Assembly: GCA_023665325.1 (NCBI GenBank)
Contig: JAMPED010000011.1
Coordinates: forward strand, 1-49,453
Reading direction: 5' to 3'
DNA length: 49,453 nucleotides
Source: Acetobacter sp.
GTDB taxonomy: Bacteria > Pseudomonadota > Alphaproteobacteria > RF32 > CAG-239
Position 1 is the first letter of the stretch. Every line of letters starts with the position of its first letter. Below, piece by piece: positions 27,802 to 37,354 of the stretch. The notes beneath the pieces are model-generated. The model was not told where the DNA came from. It searched no databases and was given only the letters and a program-made list of their open reading frames with translations. Position numbers and translations under genes: made by a program.

Positions 27802-27830
27802 AAAAAAAGCGCTGCGGTTGTGCAGCGCTA
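27802..27830 (-). terminator. Intrinsic terminator of the DUF805 gene
   Basis: Minus strand: stem AGCGCTGC/GCAGCGCT followed by T7. Confidence 0.85.
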
Positions 27831-27844
27831 GTATGAGATGAGAC

Positions 27845-28621
27845 TTATATAAAAGCAATTGCCAAGTAAAGTGTTCCGATAGTAAGAATAAATAGGAAAT
27901 ATAGGCAACTTAAGTTAAGGGCTTGTGTTTCGTGTTCATCATCATTATAATGGGCTGTACCGAATTCATTATCTTTTGTATCACCACGATAAAACATTGT
28001 TGTTATCAATGTTTTCAAGCCATAGAAACCAGCTCCGTAGAATGTTGTGATAAAGCATATACTTAATAAAAGAGCGATAGAGTCATAATTGGTTTTTTCA
28101 AGTTCTAATAGGGTGAAAAATAGCAAGCTCATTGCGACAATGCTCATAAACATTGGTTCGAAATAATTAGCCCAAGCGAGTTTGCCTAAATCGTGCATTC
28201 GGCGGACGAGAAGGGAAACGGTTGGAAATAGTGGGATGAAGATACTAAGATAAAAAATAATTTCAGCAATGATGATACGGTTTTCGATTTGGCTAAGACT
28301 ATAACCAGCACTATGTGCAGAGCGTAAAAAACGGTCTGACATTGTATAACTGCATTTAAGCTGGATGATGACCATTAAAATTGAATTTAGGAGCAGAAAA
28401 GCCCAAAGTTCGAAACGTGAACTTCTTCCTTTAAGGTTAAAAGTTTGTTTCCAGCCGTTAAACCAAGTCTTGATAAGCTCAGCAGCAGTGATATTTGTTG
28501 TAGGTGTTATTATGTTTTGAGTTGTTTCGGTTGGAGATGAAACATTTGTTTTTATTTTTTTAGTTTTTTGGGGTGTCTTTTTGGCAGATTTTGCTGCGGG
28601 AGTTATTGGGGATTTCGCCAT
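27845..28621 (-). CDS. DUF805 inner-membrane protein
   Basis: 258 aa. The Lys/Thr/Pro-rich cytoplasmic N-terminus (about 1-45) is longer than usual. Then the DUF805 signature: GRSSRFELWAFLLLNSILM, RMHDLGKLAWANYF, and FYRGDTKDNEFG. About four transmembrane helices are visible. YhaH/YhaI-type protein of unknown role. AGGAG precedes the ATG. Confidence 0.85.
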   Translation of the reverse strand: MAKSPITPAAKSAKKTPQKTKKIKTNVSSPTETTQNIITPTTNITAAELIKTWFNGWKQTFNLKGRSSRFELWAFLLLNSILMVIIQLKCSYTMSDRFLRSAHSAGYSLSQIENRIIIAEIIFYLSIFIPLFPTVSLLVRRMHDLGKLAWANYFEPMFMSIVAMSLLFFTLLELEKTNYDSIALLLSICFITTFYGAGFYGLKTLITTMFYRGDTKDNEFGTAHYNDDEHETQALNLSCLYFLFILTIGTLYLAIAFI

Positions 28622-28770
28622 CTTTTTTCTCCTAAATAATGATTATGCCGATACTTTAGCAATTAAGGTTTAAGATTTGGTAAAAGAAAAGTTTTAGCAT
28701 ATCACCTAAAAAAGTACTTGCAAATAGAACAAAACTGGTATATCAAATTGGGTCGGAGGTATTTTTGACA

Positions 28771-31587
28771 ATGGCTGAAAGTAAATTTATTGATATTAAA
28801 GGGGCGAGAGAGCATAACCTTAAAAATGTTAATATTTCTATTCCAAAAGATAAACTGACAGTGATTACAGGGCTTTCGGGGTCGGGCAAATCTTCGCTGG
28901 CGTTTGATACGATTTATGCTGAGGGGCAGCGGCGCTATGTGGAGAGTTTGTCGGCTTATGCACGGCAGTTTTTGGACTTAATGAAAAAGCCAGATATGGA
29001 CTCGATTGAAGGGTTGGCGCCAGCAATTTCGATTGAGCAAAAAACTACCTCGCATAACCCACGTTCCACAGTGGGAACAATTACCGAGATTTATGATTAT
29101 ATGCGTTTGCTATGGGCTAGGGCGGGGACTCCTTATTCTCCAGCAACAGGGCTACCAATTGAAGCGCAGACTGTGAGTCAGATGGTTGATAAAATTTTGG
29201 CTCTGCCGGTAGGAACAAAGGTTATGCTGGTTGCGCCAATGGTGCGCCAACGCAAAGGTGAGTTTAAGAAAGAACTTGAAGGGCTTTTAAAACAAGGTTT
29301 TCAACGTGTCAAAATTGATGGTGAGGTTTATGATCTTGAAGAAGTGCCAAGTTTGGAGAAAAATATCAAACACGATATTGAGGTGGTGGTAGACCGCTTG
29401 GTTATCAAGGCGGAAGATATGAATGAGCGAGTTGCGCAGTCTGTGGAAACCGCTTTGAAAATTGGTGATGGTTTGCTGTATGTTGATAATCTAACAGAAA
29501 ACAATCGTTTTACTTGTTCGGCTAAATATGCTTGTCCGGTATCTGGCTTTACGATTGAAGAGATTGAACCGCGACTATTTTCGTTTAATAATCCGCAAGG
29601 GGCGTGTCCTCATTGTGACGGTTTGGGGGCGCGGCTTTATATGGACGAGGCGTTGGTTATTCCGAATGTGGAAAAATCTATTGCTCAAGGGGCGATTGCT
29701 CCGTGGTATGGATTTAAGTCTTCTTTTTATAAACAAACGCTGGTTTCATTGTGTGATTTTTTGCATATTTCACAAGATACACCGTGGAAAGATTTGCCAG
29801 AGAAAGCCAAAAAGATTATTTTATATGGTTCGGGAAATATTTGTGTACCGATTTATTATTCAACGTTTGTTTCAGATAAACCATTTGAGGGTGTGATTCC
29901 AAATATGGAGCGGCGTTTTTTGGAAACAGAATCAGCGGCATCACGTGAGGAATTGTCGCATTATCAATCTGCAGCGCCGTGTACATTTTGTAATGGTAAG
30001 CGTTTGAAAGCAGAGGCACTGGCGGTTAAAGTTTGCGGAAAAGATATTATGGAAGTTTCTGACCTTTCGATTAAGGAAGCGTTGAAGTGGTTTTCTGCTG
30101 TTGAGGAACAACTTAGCCCGCAAAAACAGCAAATTGCACATAAGATATTAAAAGAAATTATCGAACGGTTGCAGTTTTTGAATAATGTAGGGCTTGAATA
30201 TTTAACGCTTTCTCGCCAATCTGGAGGACTTTCTGGTGGTGAATCACAGCGTATCCGCTTGGCTTCGCAGATTGGTTCTGGATTGACTGGTGTGTTGTAT
30301 GTATTAGATGAGCCCTCTATTGGCTTGCATCAGCGAGATAACGATAGGTTGCTTGAAACGCTTAATCGGCTACGGGATATTGGTAACACGGTGATTGTGG
30401 TCGAACACGATGAAGATGCTATTCGTGCAGCGGATTTTCTTGTTGATATGGGTGTGGGTGCAGGTGAACTGGGCGGCAGTGTTGTGGCGGCAGGAACGGT
30501 TGATGAGGTTTTGCAGAGCAAAGAAAGTTTGACGGCACAATATTTGAATGGACATCGTGAAATTGCCGTTCCGCGTAAACGGCGCAAAGGAAACGGCAAG
30601 TTTTTGGAGCTGACTGGTGCAAAGACGCATAACCTTAAAAACGTGAAACTTAAGGTGCCACTTGGTACGTTGACGCTGGTTACTGGTGTTTCCGGTGGGG
30701 GTAAGTCATCGCTTATTTTGGAAACTTTGTTTAAGGCGCTTAATAAAGAGCTGAATGGTTCTCGTGAGCCGACGGGGAGTTATGATGAACTTAAAGGGTT
30801 GGAAAATATTGACAAGGTGATTGATATTGACCAATCTCCTATTGGACGGACGCCGCGTTCTAACCCTGCGACATATACGGGGTTGTTTACTTATATTCGG
30901 GATTGGTTTGCGGAGTTGCCACTTTCCAAAGCTCGGGGCTATCAGGCAGGTCGGTTTTCGTTTAATGTTTCTGGTGGGCGTTGCGAAGCGTGTAAAGGTG
31001 ATGGTGTAACTAAAATTGAGATGAATTTTTTGCCAGATGTGTATGTGGAGTGTGAACAATGCCACGGTAAACGTTTTAACCGTGAAACCTTAGAAGTAAC
31101 GTATAAAGGCAAATCTATTGCAGATGTATTGGATATGACAGTTGATGAAGCGGCTGTTTTCTTTGAGAGTATTCCGGCTATTCGTTCTCGTTTGGAATTG
31201 TTGCAAAAAGTGGGTTTAGGATATATTCATCTGGGGCAGCAAGCAACAACTCTTTCTGGTGGAGAGGCACAGCGTATCAAACTTTCTAAAGAACTTTCCA
31301 AACGGGCAACAGGTAAAACAGTTTATATTTTGGATGAGCCCACCACCGGACTGCACTTTGAAGACATAAACAAGCTTTTGAAAGTTTTGCAAGCGCTGGT
31401 TGACCAAGGGAATACCGTCATTGTGATTGAGCATAATTTGGATGTGATAAAAGTCGCTGACTACATTATTGATATGGGGCCAGAAGGTGGTGACGGTGGC
31501 GGGCGTATTGTTGCCGAAGGGACACCGGAAGAGGTTGTTAAAAAGGCGCGAGGGTACACCTACAAATATTTAAAAAACAAATTATAG
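28771..31587 (+). CDS. uvrA: Excinuclease ABC subunit A
   Basis: 938 aa from ATG 28771 (GGAGG 11 nt upstream; a TTG two codons earlier is less likely). Damage-recognition ATPase of nucleotide excision repair. First Walker A is [19 protein letters not shown] (about 32), signature [16 protein letters not shown], Walker [14 protein letters not shown]. Second half: [15 protein letters not shown], zinc-finger CEACKGDG...[24 protein letters not shown] and [11 protein letters not shown]. An additional Cys cluster ([16 protein letters not shown]) lies in the first half. Full length for the family. No LexA-type box that I can defend is seen upstream. It is followed by a long repeat region. Confidence 0.98.
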   Translation: MAESKFIDIKGAREHNLKNVNISIPKDKLTVITGLSGSGKSSLAFDTIYAEGQRRYVESLSAYARQFLDLMKKPDMDSIEGLAPAISIEQKTTSHNPRSTVGTITEIYDYMRLLWARAGTPYSPATGLPIEAQTVSQMVDKILALPVGTKVMLVAPMVRQRKGEFKKELEGLLKQGFQRVKIDGEVYDLEEVPSLEKNIKHDIEVVVDRLVIKAEDMNERVAQSVETALKIGDGLLYVDNLTENNRFTCSAKYACPVSGFTIEEIEPRLFSFNNPQGACPHCDGLGARLYMDEALVIPNVEKSIAQGAIAPWYGFKSSFYKQTLVSLCDFLHISQDTPWKDLPEKAKKIILYGSGNICVPIYYSTFVSDKPFEGVIPNMERRFLETESAASREELSHYQSAAPCTFCNGKRLKAEALAVKVCGKDIMEVSDLSIKEALKWFSAVEEQLSPQKQQIAHKILKEIIERLQFLNNVGLEYLTLSRQSGGLSGGESQRIRLASQIGSGLTGVLYVLDEPSIGLHQRDNDRLLETLNRLRDIGNTVIVVEHDEDAIRAADFLVDMGVGAGELGGSVVAAGTVDEVLQSKESLTAQYLNGHREIAVPRKRRKGNGKFLELTGAKTHNLKNVKLKVPLGTLTLVTGVSGGGKSSLILETLFKALNKELNGSREPTGSYDELKGLENIDKVIDIDQSPIGRTPRSNPATYTGLFTYIRDWFAELPLSKARGYQAGRFSFNVSGGRCEACKGDGVTKIEMNFLPDVYVECEQCHGKRFNRETLEVTYKGKSIADVLDMTVDEAAVFFESIPAIRSRLELLQKVGLGYIHLGQQATTLSGGEAQRIKLSKELSKRATGKTVYILDEPTTGLHFEDINKLLKVLQALVDQGNTVIVIEHNLDVIKVADYIIDMGPEGGDGGGRIVAEGTPEEVVKKARGYTYKYLKNKL

Positions 31588-31619
31588 GGGAAAATTTGAG
31601 TATCTAGAGCGGTCTTTTC

Positions 31620-32160
31620 AGGAAAATAAAAATTCACGTACTTCAATGTACGCTAAAATTTTTATTTCCTTTAAGCCCATCTCTATCTATCTCAAATTTT
31701 CCGACTATAACCGTTCTTCAAAAAAGGGGGGGGAAGCCCCTCTTCGGTCGGGTTACGTAGGTTTACTACGCGCCCCTCCTTTGGGGGACATCCGCGGCTA
31801 TTTCGCAAAATTTCTTTTCTCTAGTTAATTAGTCTATTTTTTAGGAAAATAAAAATTATGTACTTCAATGTACGCTAAAATTTTTATTTCCTTTAAGCCC
31901 ATCTCTATCTATCTCAAATTTTCCGACTATAACCGTTCTTCAAAAAAGGGGGGGGAAGCCCCTCTTCGGTCGGGTTACGTAGGTTTACTACGCGCCCCTC
32001 CTTTGGGGGACATCCGCGGCTATTTCGCAAAATTTCTTTTCTCTAGTTAATTAGTCTATTTTTTAGGAAAATAAAAATTATGTACTTCAATGTACGCTAA
32101 AATTTTTATTTCCTTTAAGCCCATCTCTATCTATCTCAAATTTCCCGCCTATAATCGTTT
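31620..32160. repeat. 222-bp tandem repeat, two full copies plus a partial third
   Basis: Copy A 31620-31842, copy B 31843-32064 and partial copy C 32065 to about 32160. A and B are essentially identical (one short indel near the left end). Each unit begins with a long inverted repeat (AGGAAAATAAAAATT ... AATTTTTATTTCCT around a GTAC-ttcaat-GTAC core). It also contains a GC-rich part with hairpin CGTAG-gttta-CTACG and a G-run/C-run. Each copy encodes the same 60-codon ORF, which I regard as spurious. It lies immediately downstream of uvrA. Confidence 0.95.
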
Positions 32161-32164
32161 TTTT

Positions 32165-32889
32165 GAGGGGATACAGATGGAAGTTGCGTTGTGTGCCTTT
32201 ATGTACATTCCTATTCTTAAGGGATATTTGGCGCTCACTTGCAAAAATTCCCGTCTTATGGCTTGATTTTGTTTTATTGTATTTAAATGGTTGTGTGTTT
32301 TCTGTTTTTATGATTTTACGCTTTTATGAATATATAATGGGTTATTTATATTTTGGAGGTAGTATAATCTAAAAATGTTATTTTAGTAAATGAGCAGTTC
32401 TTGAATATAATATCTTAGATATATGAGATATTATTGTTTTGTTTTATCAAGTAGATATTGTAATATAATGTGTATTATTTTATAGATATGATGTTAACGT
32501 TTTATGTATTGTTAATCTGTTCTTTTTGATTGCTTTTATCTTCCAATACATATTTTGGTTGCAATTTTATTGAATATCGTATATCTATATTTGTAGGTCG
32601 ATTCGTTTTATATACTTTTAATATATATAACGGTGAACTTAGCATCAGAGATGATGTGGAGGCGTGCAAACCTCACTCGGTACGGCATTGTATATTCTGT
32701 CGTTAGGTTTAGGTCTATCTTATCAGGCTTGAAGAATATAACTCTTTATATTTTGATGACTACAAAATAAGAGTATTGTTGGTATATTTTGTTTTTTTAT
32801 GCTGATAGAGTTTATATACTGAGTTGTTTGCTTGTCTTTTCAATTGTCTTAAATAATGAGATAGCCATTTTGGCGTGAAAGGAAACAAA
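32165..32889. other. AT-rich gene-free stretch with one GC-richer island
   Basis: About 700 bp without a supported gene; very AT-rich with many TATA-like words. At 32633-32720 there is a sharply GC-richer island with two small hairpins, CATCA-gaga-TGATG and GTGGAGG...CCTCAC, that could be a small RNA or leader for the XRE-like genes downstream. Nothing else is recognisable. Confidence 0.4.
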
Positions 32890-33321
32890 ATGTATATAAG
32901 TATTCATAGCCGCTCGGGGCGGTATCGTGTTAAAGAGGATGGAAAATATGGTGAAACAATCGGCGAACGTTTAAAGTTATGTCGTGAGTTTGAGGGATTT
33001 AGTGTAGAAGATGTGGCTCATTATCTGCATCGGAGTCCGAAAATTGTGATTAAATATGAAAATGATGCAAAAGATATTCCTTTTAAGGATTTGGCTTTGT
33101 TATCGTTATTATATTTGCGTTGTATGGATTTTTTCTGTCGTCCTTTTTATAAAAAAATTATAGCGGGCGGCGGAGGAGCCGCTCCACTTTTGCTAAAATA
33201 TGCCAAATATTCTAATACGTTTTATTTTTCGGATATGTATTTTCCTGAAAAGAATGAGTATAAGGCGATTGTCACAACATTGGGATATGATTTGTGTCCG
33301 ATGCATCCAATATTTTTTTAA
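32890..33321 (+). CDS. XRE-family helix-turn-helix protein
   Basis: 143 aa from ATG 32890 (AAGGA 8 nt upstream). The HTH region is about 23-80: IGERLKLCREFEGFSVEDVAHYLHRSPKIVIKYENDAKDIPFKDLALLS reads, in short pieces, as a Cro/CI-type domain (for example GERLKLCREFEGFS, DVAHYLHRS, KYENDAKDIP). The remainder is aromatic-rich and unrecognised. It is the first of two adjacent HTH-like genes (gap 12 bp). Confidence 0.7.
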   Translation: MYISIHSRSGRYRVKEDGKYGETIGERLKLCREFEGFSVEDVAHYLHRSPKIVIKYENDAKDIPFKDLALLSLLYLRCMDFFCRPFYKKIIAGGGGAAPLLLKYAKYSNTFYFSDMYFPEKNEYKAIVTTLGYDLCPMHPIFF

Positions 33322-33333
33322 GGAGTTAATGAA

Positions 33334-33657
33334 ATGAGTAATAATAAAATAACACCTGATTTTATCAAGAAAGCACATTGGTACTATGAGTATTTTATGC
33401 GTAAAGATACTAATGAGCGGATACGTTTGTTGCTAGAATATTGTGGGTATTCTATGACGGATTTGGCGTTGCTTTTGGATGTTGAAGAAGCAGATGTTGA
33501 ATGTTATCTGGTTGATTTTACGAAAATGCCTCTTCAAAAAATGTGGCTTTTGGGGCGCGTTTGTAATGTCGCGATTGATTGCTTTCCGGATATGTGGCTT
33601 TGGCATAATAGAATGGTTGATCAGCTTAATTTGCCAGAAACGGATGCGAAACTATAA
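33334..33657 (+). CDS. XRE-like small protein, second of a pair
   Basis: 107 aa. The segment NERIRLLLEYCGYSMTDLAL followed by LLDVEEADVE mirrors the HTH of the preceding protein (ERLKLC...FSVEDVAHYL), but the recognition helix is acidic, so DNA binding is doubtful. TAAGGAG 9 nt upstream supports the start. Probably co-transcribed with 32890-33321. Confidence 0.65.
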   Translation: MSNNKITPDFIKKAHWYYEYFMRKDTNERIRLLLEYCGYSMTDLALLLDVEEADVECYLVDFTKMPLQKMWLLGRVCNVAIDCFPDMWLWHNRMVDQLNLPETDAKL

Positions 33658-33746
33658 TGCTTATTCCTTACGGTCTTTTTTGTAGATAACCGAAGCTTAG
33701 GGGTTGTAAAGTTTGTGTTATGCGGGCAAAATTAGCTTTCATAATG

Positions 33747-33775
33747 TTGCAGAACAGAAAACGACACACTATATA
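33747..33775 (+). promoter_or_regulatory. Sigma70-type promoter for lon
   Basis: TTGCAG (33747-33752), a 17-bp spacer, then TATATA (33770-33775). Transcription would begin near 33782, which excludes the more upstream ORF extension as lon N-terminus. No clear heat-shock (sigma32) box was recognised. Confidence 0.6.
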
Positions 33776-33855
33776 AAAGACAATCAATATGTCGGGCGTG
33801 CTGTTTTGCCGTGTACTATTATCAGTTTAAACGCATTTTTAGTAAGGATATTATA

Positions 33856-36312
33856 ATGAGCCGTAATGAAGACAAGGAAAAAACACTTTGGACTGCAGAA
33901 GAGAAAATTGAGGCACAGGCTAAAGAAATAATTGTGCAGGAAGATGTGGAATATCCAGTTCTTCCGTTGCGAGATATTGTGGTTTTTCCAGATAATACGG
34001 CGTCGTTGTTTATTGGGCGCAGTATGTCTTTGAAAGCGGCTCAAGCTGCTTATCAGTTTGGAACACCTTTGGCACTGTTTACGCAAAAACGCGCTGATGT
34101 CGAACACCCTCAAACAGAGGATTTATATAATATTGGTACATTGGCGCGTATTCGCCGCTATGTGGTGATGCCTGATGGAACATTAAATTTGGCAGTGGAA
34201 GCGGTTAGTCGTATTAAACTTAAAAAAATGAATGAGTTTGATAAATATTATACCGCGTTAGTGACCCCATATCCTTTTGAGGCTGATAAAGCCAAAGAGG
34301 CAGAGATTAGTGCATTGATGGGAATTGCCAGTGAGAAGTTTAAAAAACAGGCTTTAGATATTTCCAAAATGCCGAAAGAAGGGTTGTTGGCCTTGAGCAG
34401 ATCAGAAGATGCAATGCAGTTTACGGCGACGGTTGTTGGAAGTTTGGAGCTTAAAGCGCCGGATAAACAACAACTTTTAGAGTGTATTACAGAAGTTGAT
34501 TTGCTGGAAAAATTGATTACTCTGTTAAGCCAAGAGAGTATTCGTGTGGAAGTTGAAAACAGGGTAAAAGACCGTGTGCGTAAACAGATGGAAAAGAACC
34601 AACGCGAATATTATTTAAGTGAGCAGATGAAGGCTATCCAGAAGGAAATGAGTGGATCTGAAGATGGTGAAGATGATGAAATTACACAATATACGAAAAA
34701 AATTGAATCATCTAAACTTTCAAAAGAGACAAAAGTTAAAGCTCAGCAAGAATTGAAAAAGCTTAAAGCTGCTGGTCCGATGAGTGCTGAAGCAACGATT
34801 ATTCGCAATTATTTGGATTGGTTGGTAGATTTGCCGTGGGGTAAAAACTCACCAATTACACATAATTTGCAAAAAGCTATTGATATTCTAGATGAAGATC
34901 ATTATGGGCTTGAAAAGGTTAAAGAGCGCATTATTGAATATTTGGCAGTGCAGGCACGAGCTAAAAAGTTGAAAAGCCCTATTTTGTGTTTAGTAGGTGC
35001 ACCTGGGGTAGGTAAAACCTCTTTGGGAAGATCGATTGCTCGAGCTACGGGGCGTAAGTTTGTGCGGGCATCATTAGGCGGTATGCGTGATGAGGCGGAA
35101 ATTCGTGGTCATCGTCGGACATATATTGGAGCGATGCCGGGGAAAATTATCCAAAATATCAAAAAGGTTGGGGTTTCTAATCCGTTATTTTTGTTGGATG
35201 AAATTGATAAGCTTGGTTCAGACTGGCGGGGAGATCCTAGTTCGGCGCTTTTGGAGGTGTTGGACCCTGAGCAAAATGCAACATTTAATGATCATTATCT
35301 TGATTTGGATTATGATTTGTCAAATGTGATGTTTGTGACAACGGCGAACTCGCTTGATATGCCGCGTCCGTTGTTGGATAGAATGGAAATTATTCGAATT
35401 GATGGTTATACTGAGCAAGAAAAAATTGAGATTGCTAAGCGTCATCTTATTCCGAAGGTTTTTCAAGAAAATGCTGTTGAACCGAGCGAGCTTTTTATTA
35501 CTGATGAGGCTATTCGTGATGTTATCCGTTATTATACGTCTGAATCAGGTGTTCGTAATTTGGAGCGTAAGTTGGCATCAATTGCGCGTAAGTCTGCCAA
35601 AGAGATTATTTTAAATGAAACGAAAGATGCGCATATTACTGTAGATGCCAAAGATTTGGAAAAATATCTCGGAGTGAAAATTTGTCACTATGGTGAACGG
35701 CAGGAAAAGAATCTTGTTGGCGTGACAACGGGATTGGCGTGGACGGAAGTTGGTGGTGATATTCTGTTTATTGAAGCCGTTGATATGCCAGGGAAAGGCA
35801 ATGTTAAACAGACAGGTAAGTTGGGTGAGGTTATGAAAGAGTCCATTGATACAGCTTACTCTGTGGTACGTTCACACGCTATGTCTTTGGGGATTGATCC
35901 TGCGGTATTTGAAAAAACAGATGTGCACGTGCACGTGCCAGAAGGAGCTATTCCGAAGGATGGACCATCAGCTGGTGTGACGATGTATACAACATTGGTT
36001 TCTGTGTTTACAAAGATTCCAGTAAGAAGTGATGTGGCGATGACTGGTGAGATTACCTTGCAGGGGCGCGTGTTACCAATTGGTGGGTTGAAAGAAAAAT
36101 TGCTTTCAGCTTTGCGTGGTGGTATTAAAACAGTGATTATTCCGAAGGGGAATGAAAAAGACTTAGCGGAATTGCCAGAGATTGTAAAAAAAGAGCTGAA
36201 GATTGTTTTGGCGGAAAATGTTGGTGATGTTTTAGAAGTGGCGTTGGAGTGTCCAATAAAGCCGATATATGAAACAAAGACTTGTGCGCTTGAACAACGT
36301 GCGGATGCTTAG
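33856..36312 (+). CDS. lon: ATP-dependent protease Lon
   Basis: 818 aa from MSRNEDKEK, preceded by AAGGAT. Cytoplasmic AAA+ protease. N-terminal LON substrate-binding domain (YPVLPLRDIVVFPD onward). Walker A is GAPGVGKTS (381-389) and Walker B is LFLLDEIDKL. The protease domain has catalytic Ser705 in KDGPSAGVT and Lys748 in GGLKEK, with the same 43-residue Ser-Lys spacing as E. coli Lon. Full length. Upstream in-frame ATG 33811 has no ribosome-binding site. Confidence 0.98.
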   Translation: MSRNEDKEKTLWTAEEKIEAQAKEIIVQEDVEYPVLPLRDIVVFPDNTASLFIGRSMSLKAAQAAYQFGTPLALFTQKRADVEHPQTEDLYNIGTLARIRRYVVMPDGTLNLAVEAVSRIKLKKMNEFDKYYTALVTPYPFEADKAKEAEISALMGIASEKFKKQALDISKMPKEGLLALSRSEDAMQFTATVVGSLELKAPDKQQLLECITEVDLLEKLITLLSQESIRVEVENRVKDRVRKQMEKNQREYYLSEQMKAIQKEMSGSEDGEDDEITQYTKKIESSKLSKETKVKAQQELKKLKAAGPMSAEATIIRNYLDWLVDLPWGKNSPITHNLQKAIDILDEDHYGLEKVKERIIEYLAVQARAKKLKSPILCLVGAPGVGKTSLGRSIARATGRKFVRASLGGMRDEAEIRGHRRTYIGAMPGKIIQNIKKVGVSNPLFLLDEIDKLGSDWRGDPSSALLEVLDPEQNATFNDHYLDLDYDLSNVMFVTTANSLDMPRPLLDRMEIIRIDGYTEQEKIEIAKRHLIPKVFQENAVEPSELFITDEAIRDVIRYYTSESGVRNLERKLASIARKSAKEIILNETKDAHITVDAKDLEKYLGVKICHYGERQEKNLVGVTTGLAWTEVGGDILFIEAVDMPGKGNVKQTGKLGEVMKESIDTAYSVVRSHAMSLGIDPAVFEKTDVHVHVPEGAIPKDGPSAGVTMYTTLVSVFTKIPVRSDVAMTGEITLQGRVLPIGGLKEKLLSALRGGIKTVIIPKGNEKDLAELPEIVKKELKIVLAENVGDVLEVALECPIKPIYETKTCALEQRADA

Positions 36313-36339
36313 TTTTAATATTAAATGAAAGATTTATCC

Positions 36340-36369
36340 TTGACAAGTGGGGCGAGTATTCGTTATATT
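36340..36369 (+). promoter_or_regulatory. Consensus sigma70 promoter for smpB
   Basis: TTGACA (36340-36345), an 18-bp spacer, then TATATT (36364-36369). It lies in the short lon-smpB gap, so smpB has its own strong promoter. Confidence 0.75.
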
Positions 36370-36391
36370 CACCCTAAAAGGATTTTATAAA

Positions 36392-36865
36392 ATGGCAAAA
36401 AAAGTTAAAAAATCAGATTTTATAGCAACAGGGCAGGTAGCTGCGAACCGCCGTGCTACATTTGATTATGCGATTGAAGAGACTTTTATTGCTGGTTTGG
36501 AACTTAAAGGGACTGAGGTTAAGTCGTTACGTTTGGGACGTGCGAATTTGTCTGATACTTATGGTTCGTACGATAATGGTGAGTTATTTATTGAAAATCT
36601 GAAAATTGAAGAATATGCGAACAAAGGCTATGAAAAGCACGATGCGAACCGTAAGAAAAAGTTACTGCTAACACGTCACGAGATTGATAAAATTATTGGT
36701 GCGATGGCGAAAAAAGGGTATTCGCTGATTGCCAAGAAGTTGTTTTTTGACGCGCACGGACGAGCTAAGCTGGAGGTTGGATTAGGACGTGGTAAAAAGC
36801 TTTACGATAAGCGCCAATCGATTAAGGAACGGGAAGTTTCTCGTTATATGAAAGAGCGTTATTAG
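36392..36865 (+). CDS. smpB: tmRNA-binding protein SmpB
   Basis: 157 aa from MAKKVKKSDF, preceded by AAAGGA. Partner of tmRNA in ribosome rescue. Family motifs: ANRRATFDYAIEETFIAGLELKGTEVKSLR in short form (ATFDYAIEETF, GTEVKSLR), NLSDTYGSY, KKLLLTRHEI and the basic C-terminal tail YDKRQSIKEREVSRYMKERY. The 15 extra upstream codons lie over the promoter and are excluded. No tmRNA gene was found in the window. Confidence 0.97.
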   Translation: MAKKVKKSDFIATGQVAANRRATFDYAIEETFIAGLELKGTEVKSLRLGRANLSDTYGSYDNGELFIENLKIEEYANKGYEKHDANRKKKLLLTRHEIDKIIGAMAKKGYSLIAKKLFFDAHGRAKLEVGLGRGKKLYDKRQSIKEREVSRYMKERY

Positions 36866-36944
36866 CTTTATCTGTCATTGTTTGAGGAATAGTATGGATT
36901 GTTATCCCTTACCACTTTAACGGGGTTTTGGGGGTGCTTTTTGA

Positions 36945-37150
36945 TGCGTCATTGCGAGGAGTGAAACGATGTAGCAATCCAGTGGGGGAGGGGATGTGCT
37001 TGGAGCGGGGAGATCCCTTGACGAATGGCGTTGCCATTCGAGGGATGACAGAGAAAGGAGAGATGGATGACACTGAGGAGAGTTTTTTTTAATATGTCAT
37101 CGCTCTGAACGAAGTGGTGCTAGCAGCACGTGCAACGGTGCTAGCAGCAC
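36945..37150. repeat. Second mosaic-repeat island
   Basis: It contains the widespread element 'tcattgcgaggagtgaaacg' with trailing atgtagcaatccag (about 36950-36982). It also has a module-C hairpin unit gatcccttgac + GAATGGC-gtt-GCCATTC + gagggatgaca (37012-37050), module A (about 37091-37116) and two copies of GTGCTAGCAGCAC (about 37116 and 37138). These are the same modules as at 1-600 but in a different order. No gene in 36866-37354 is supported. Confidence 0.85.
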
Positions 37151-37306
37151 AGGCATAACTTTGGGCTGCGGTGTGGAGAGAGTGTGATTTTTAACGAGCG
37201 GGCTTTAGTGGTTTATGGATTGCTTCGCTATATGCCTTATGGTGGCGCTTGCAATGATGAGAGGAGGGGAATGATGAGGTTATTGTTACGGAGCGATAAG
37301 TTAAAT

Positions 37307-37338
37307 AAAAAAGAGGAGCGAATTTGCCCCTCTCTTTT
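37307..37338 (-). terminator. Intrinsic terminator of the OMP gene
   Basis: Minus strand: stem AGAGGGGC/GCTCCTCT followed by T6. Confidence 0.8.
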
Positions 37339-37354
37339 ATTGATTATGCTTTAA

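Noticed and set aside
28718..28760. LexA (SOS) box upstream of uvrA
   Set aside because: A GAAC word is present but not the GTTC-N7-GTTC or GAAC-N7-GAAC spacing expected in alphaproteobacteria.
31646..32050. Two identical 60-codon ORFs
   Set aside because: They are the same frame of the 222-bp repeat units; no ribosome-binding site, composition follows the repeat.
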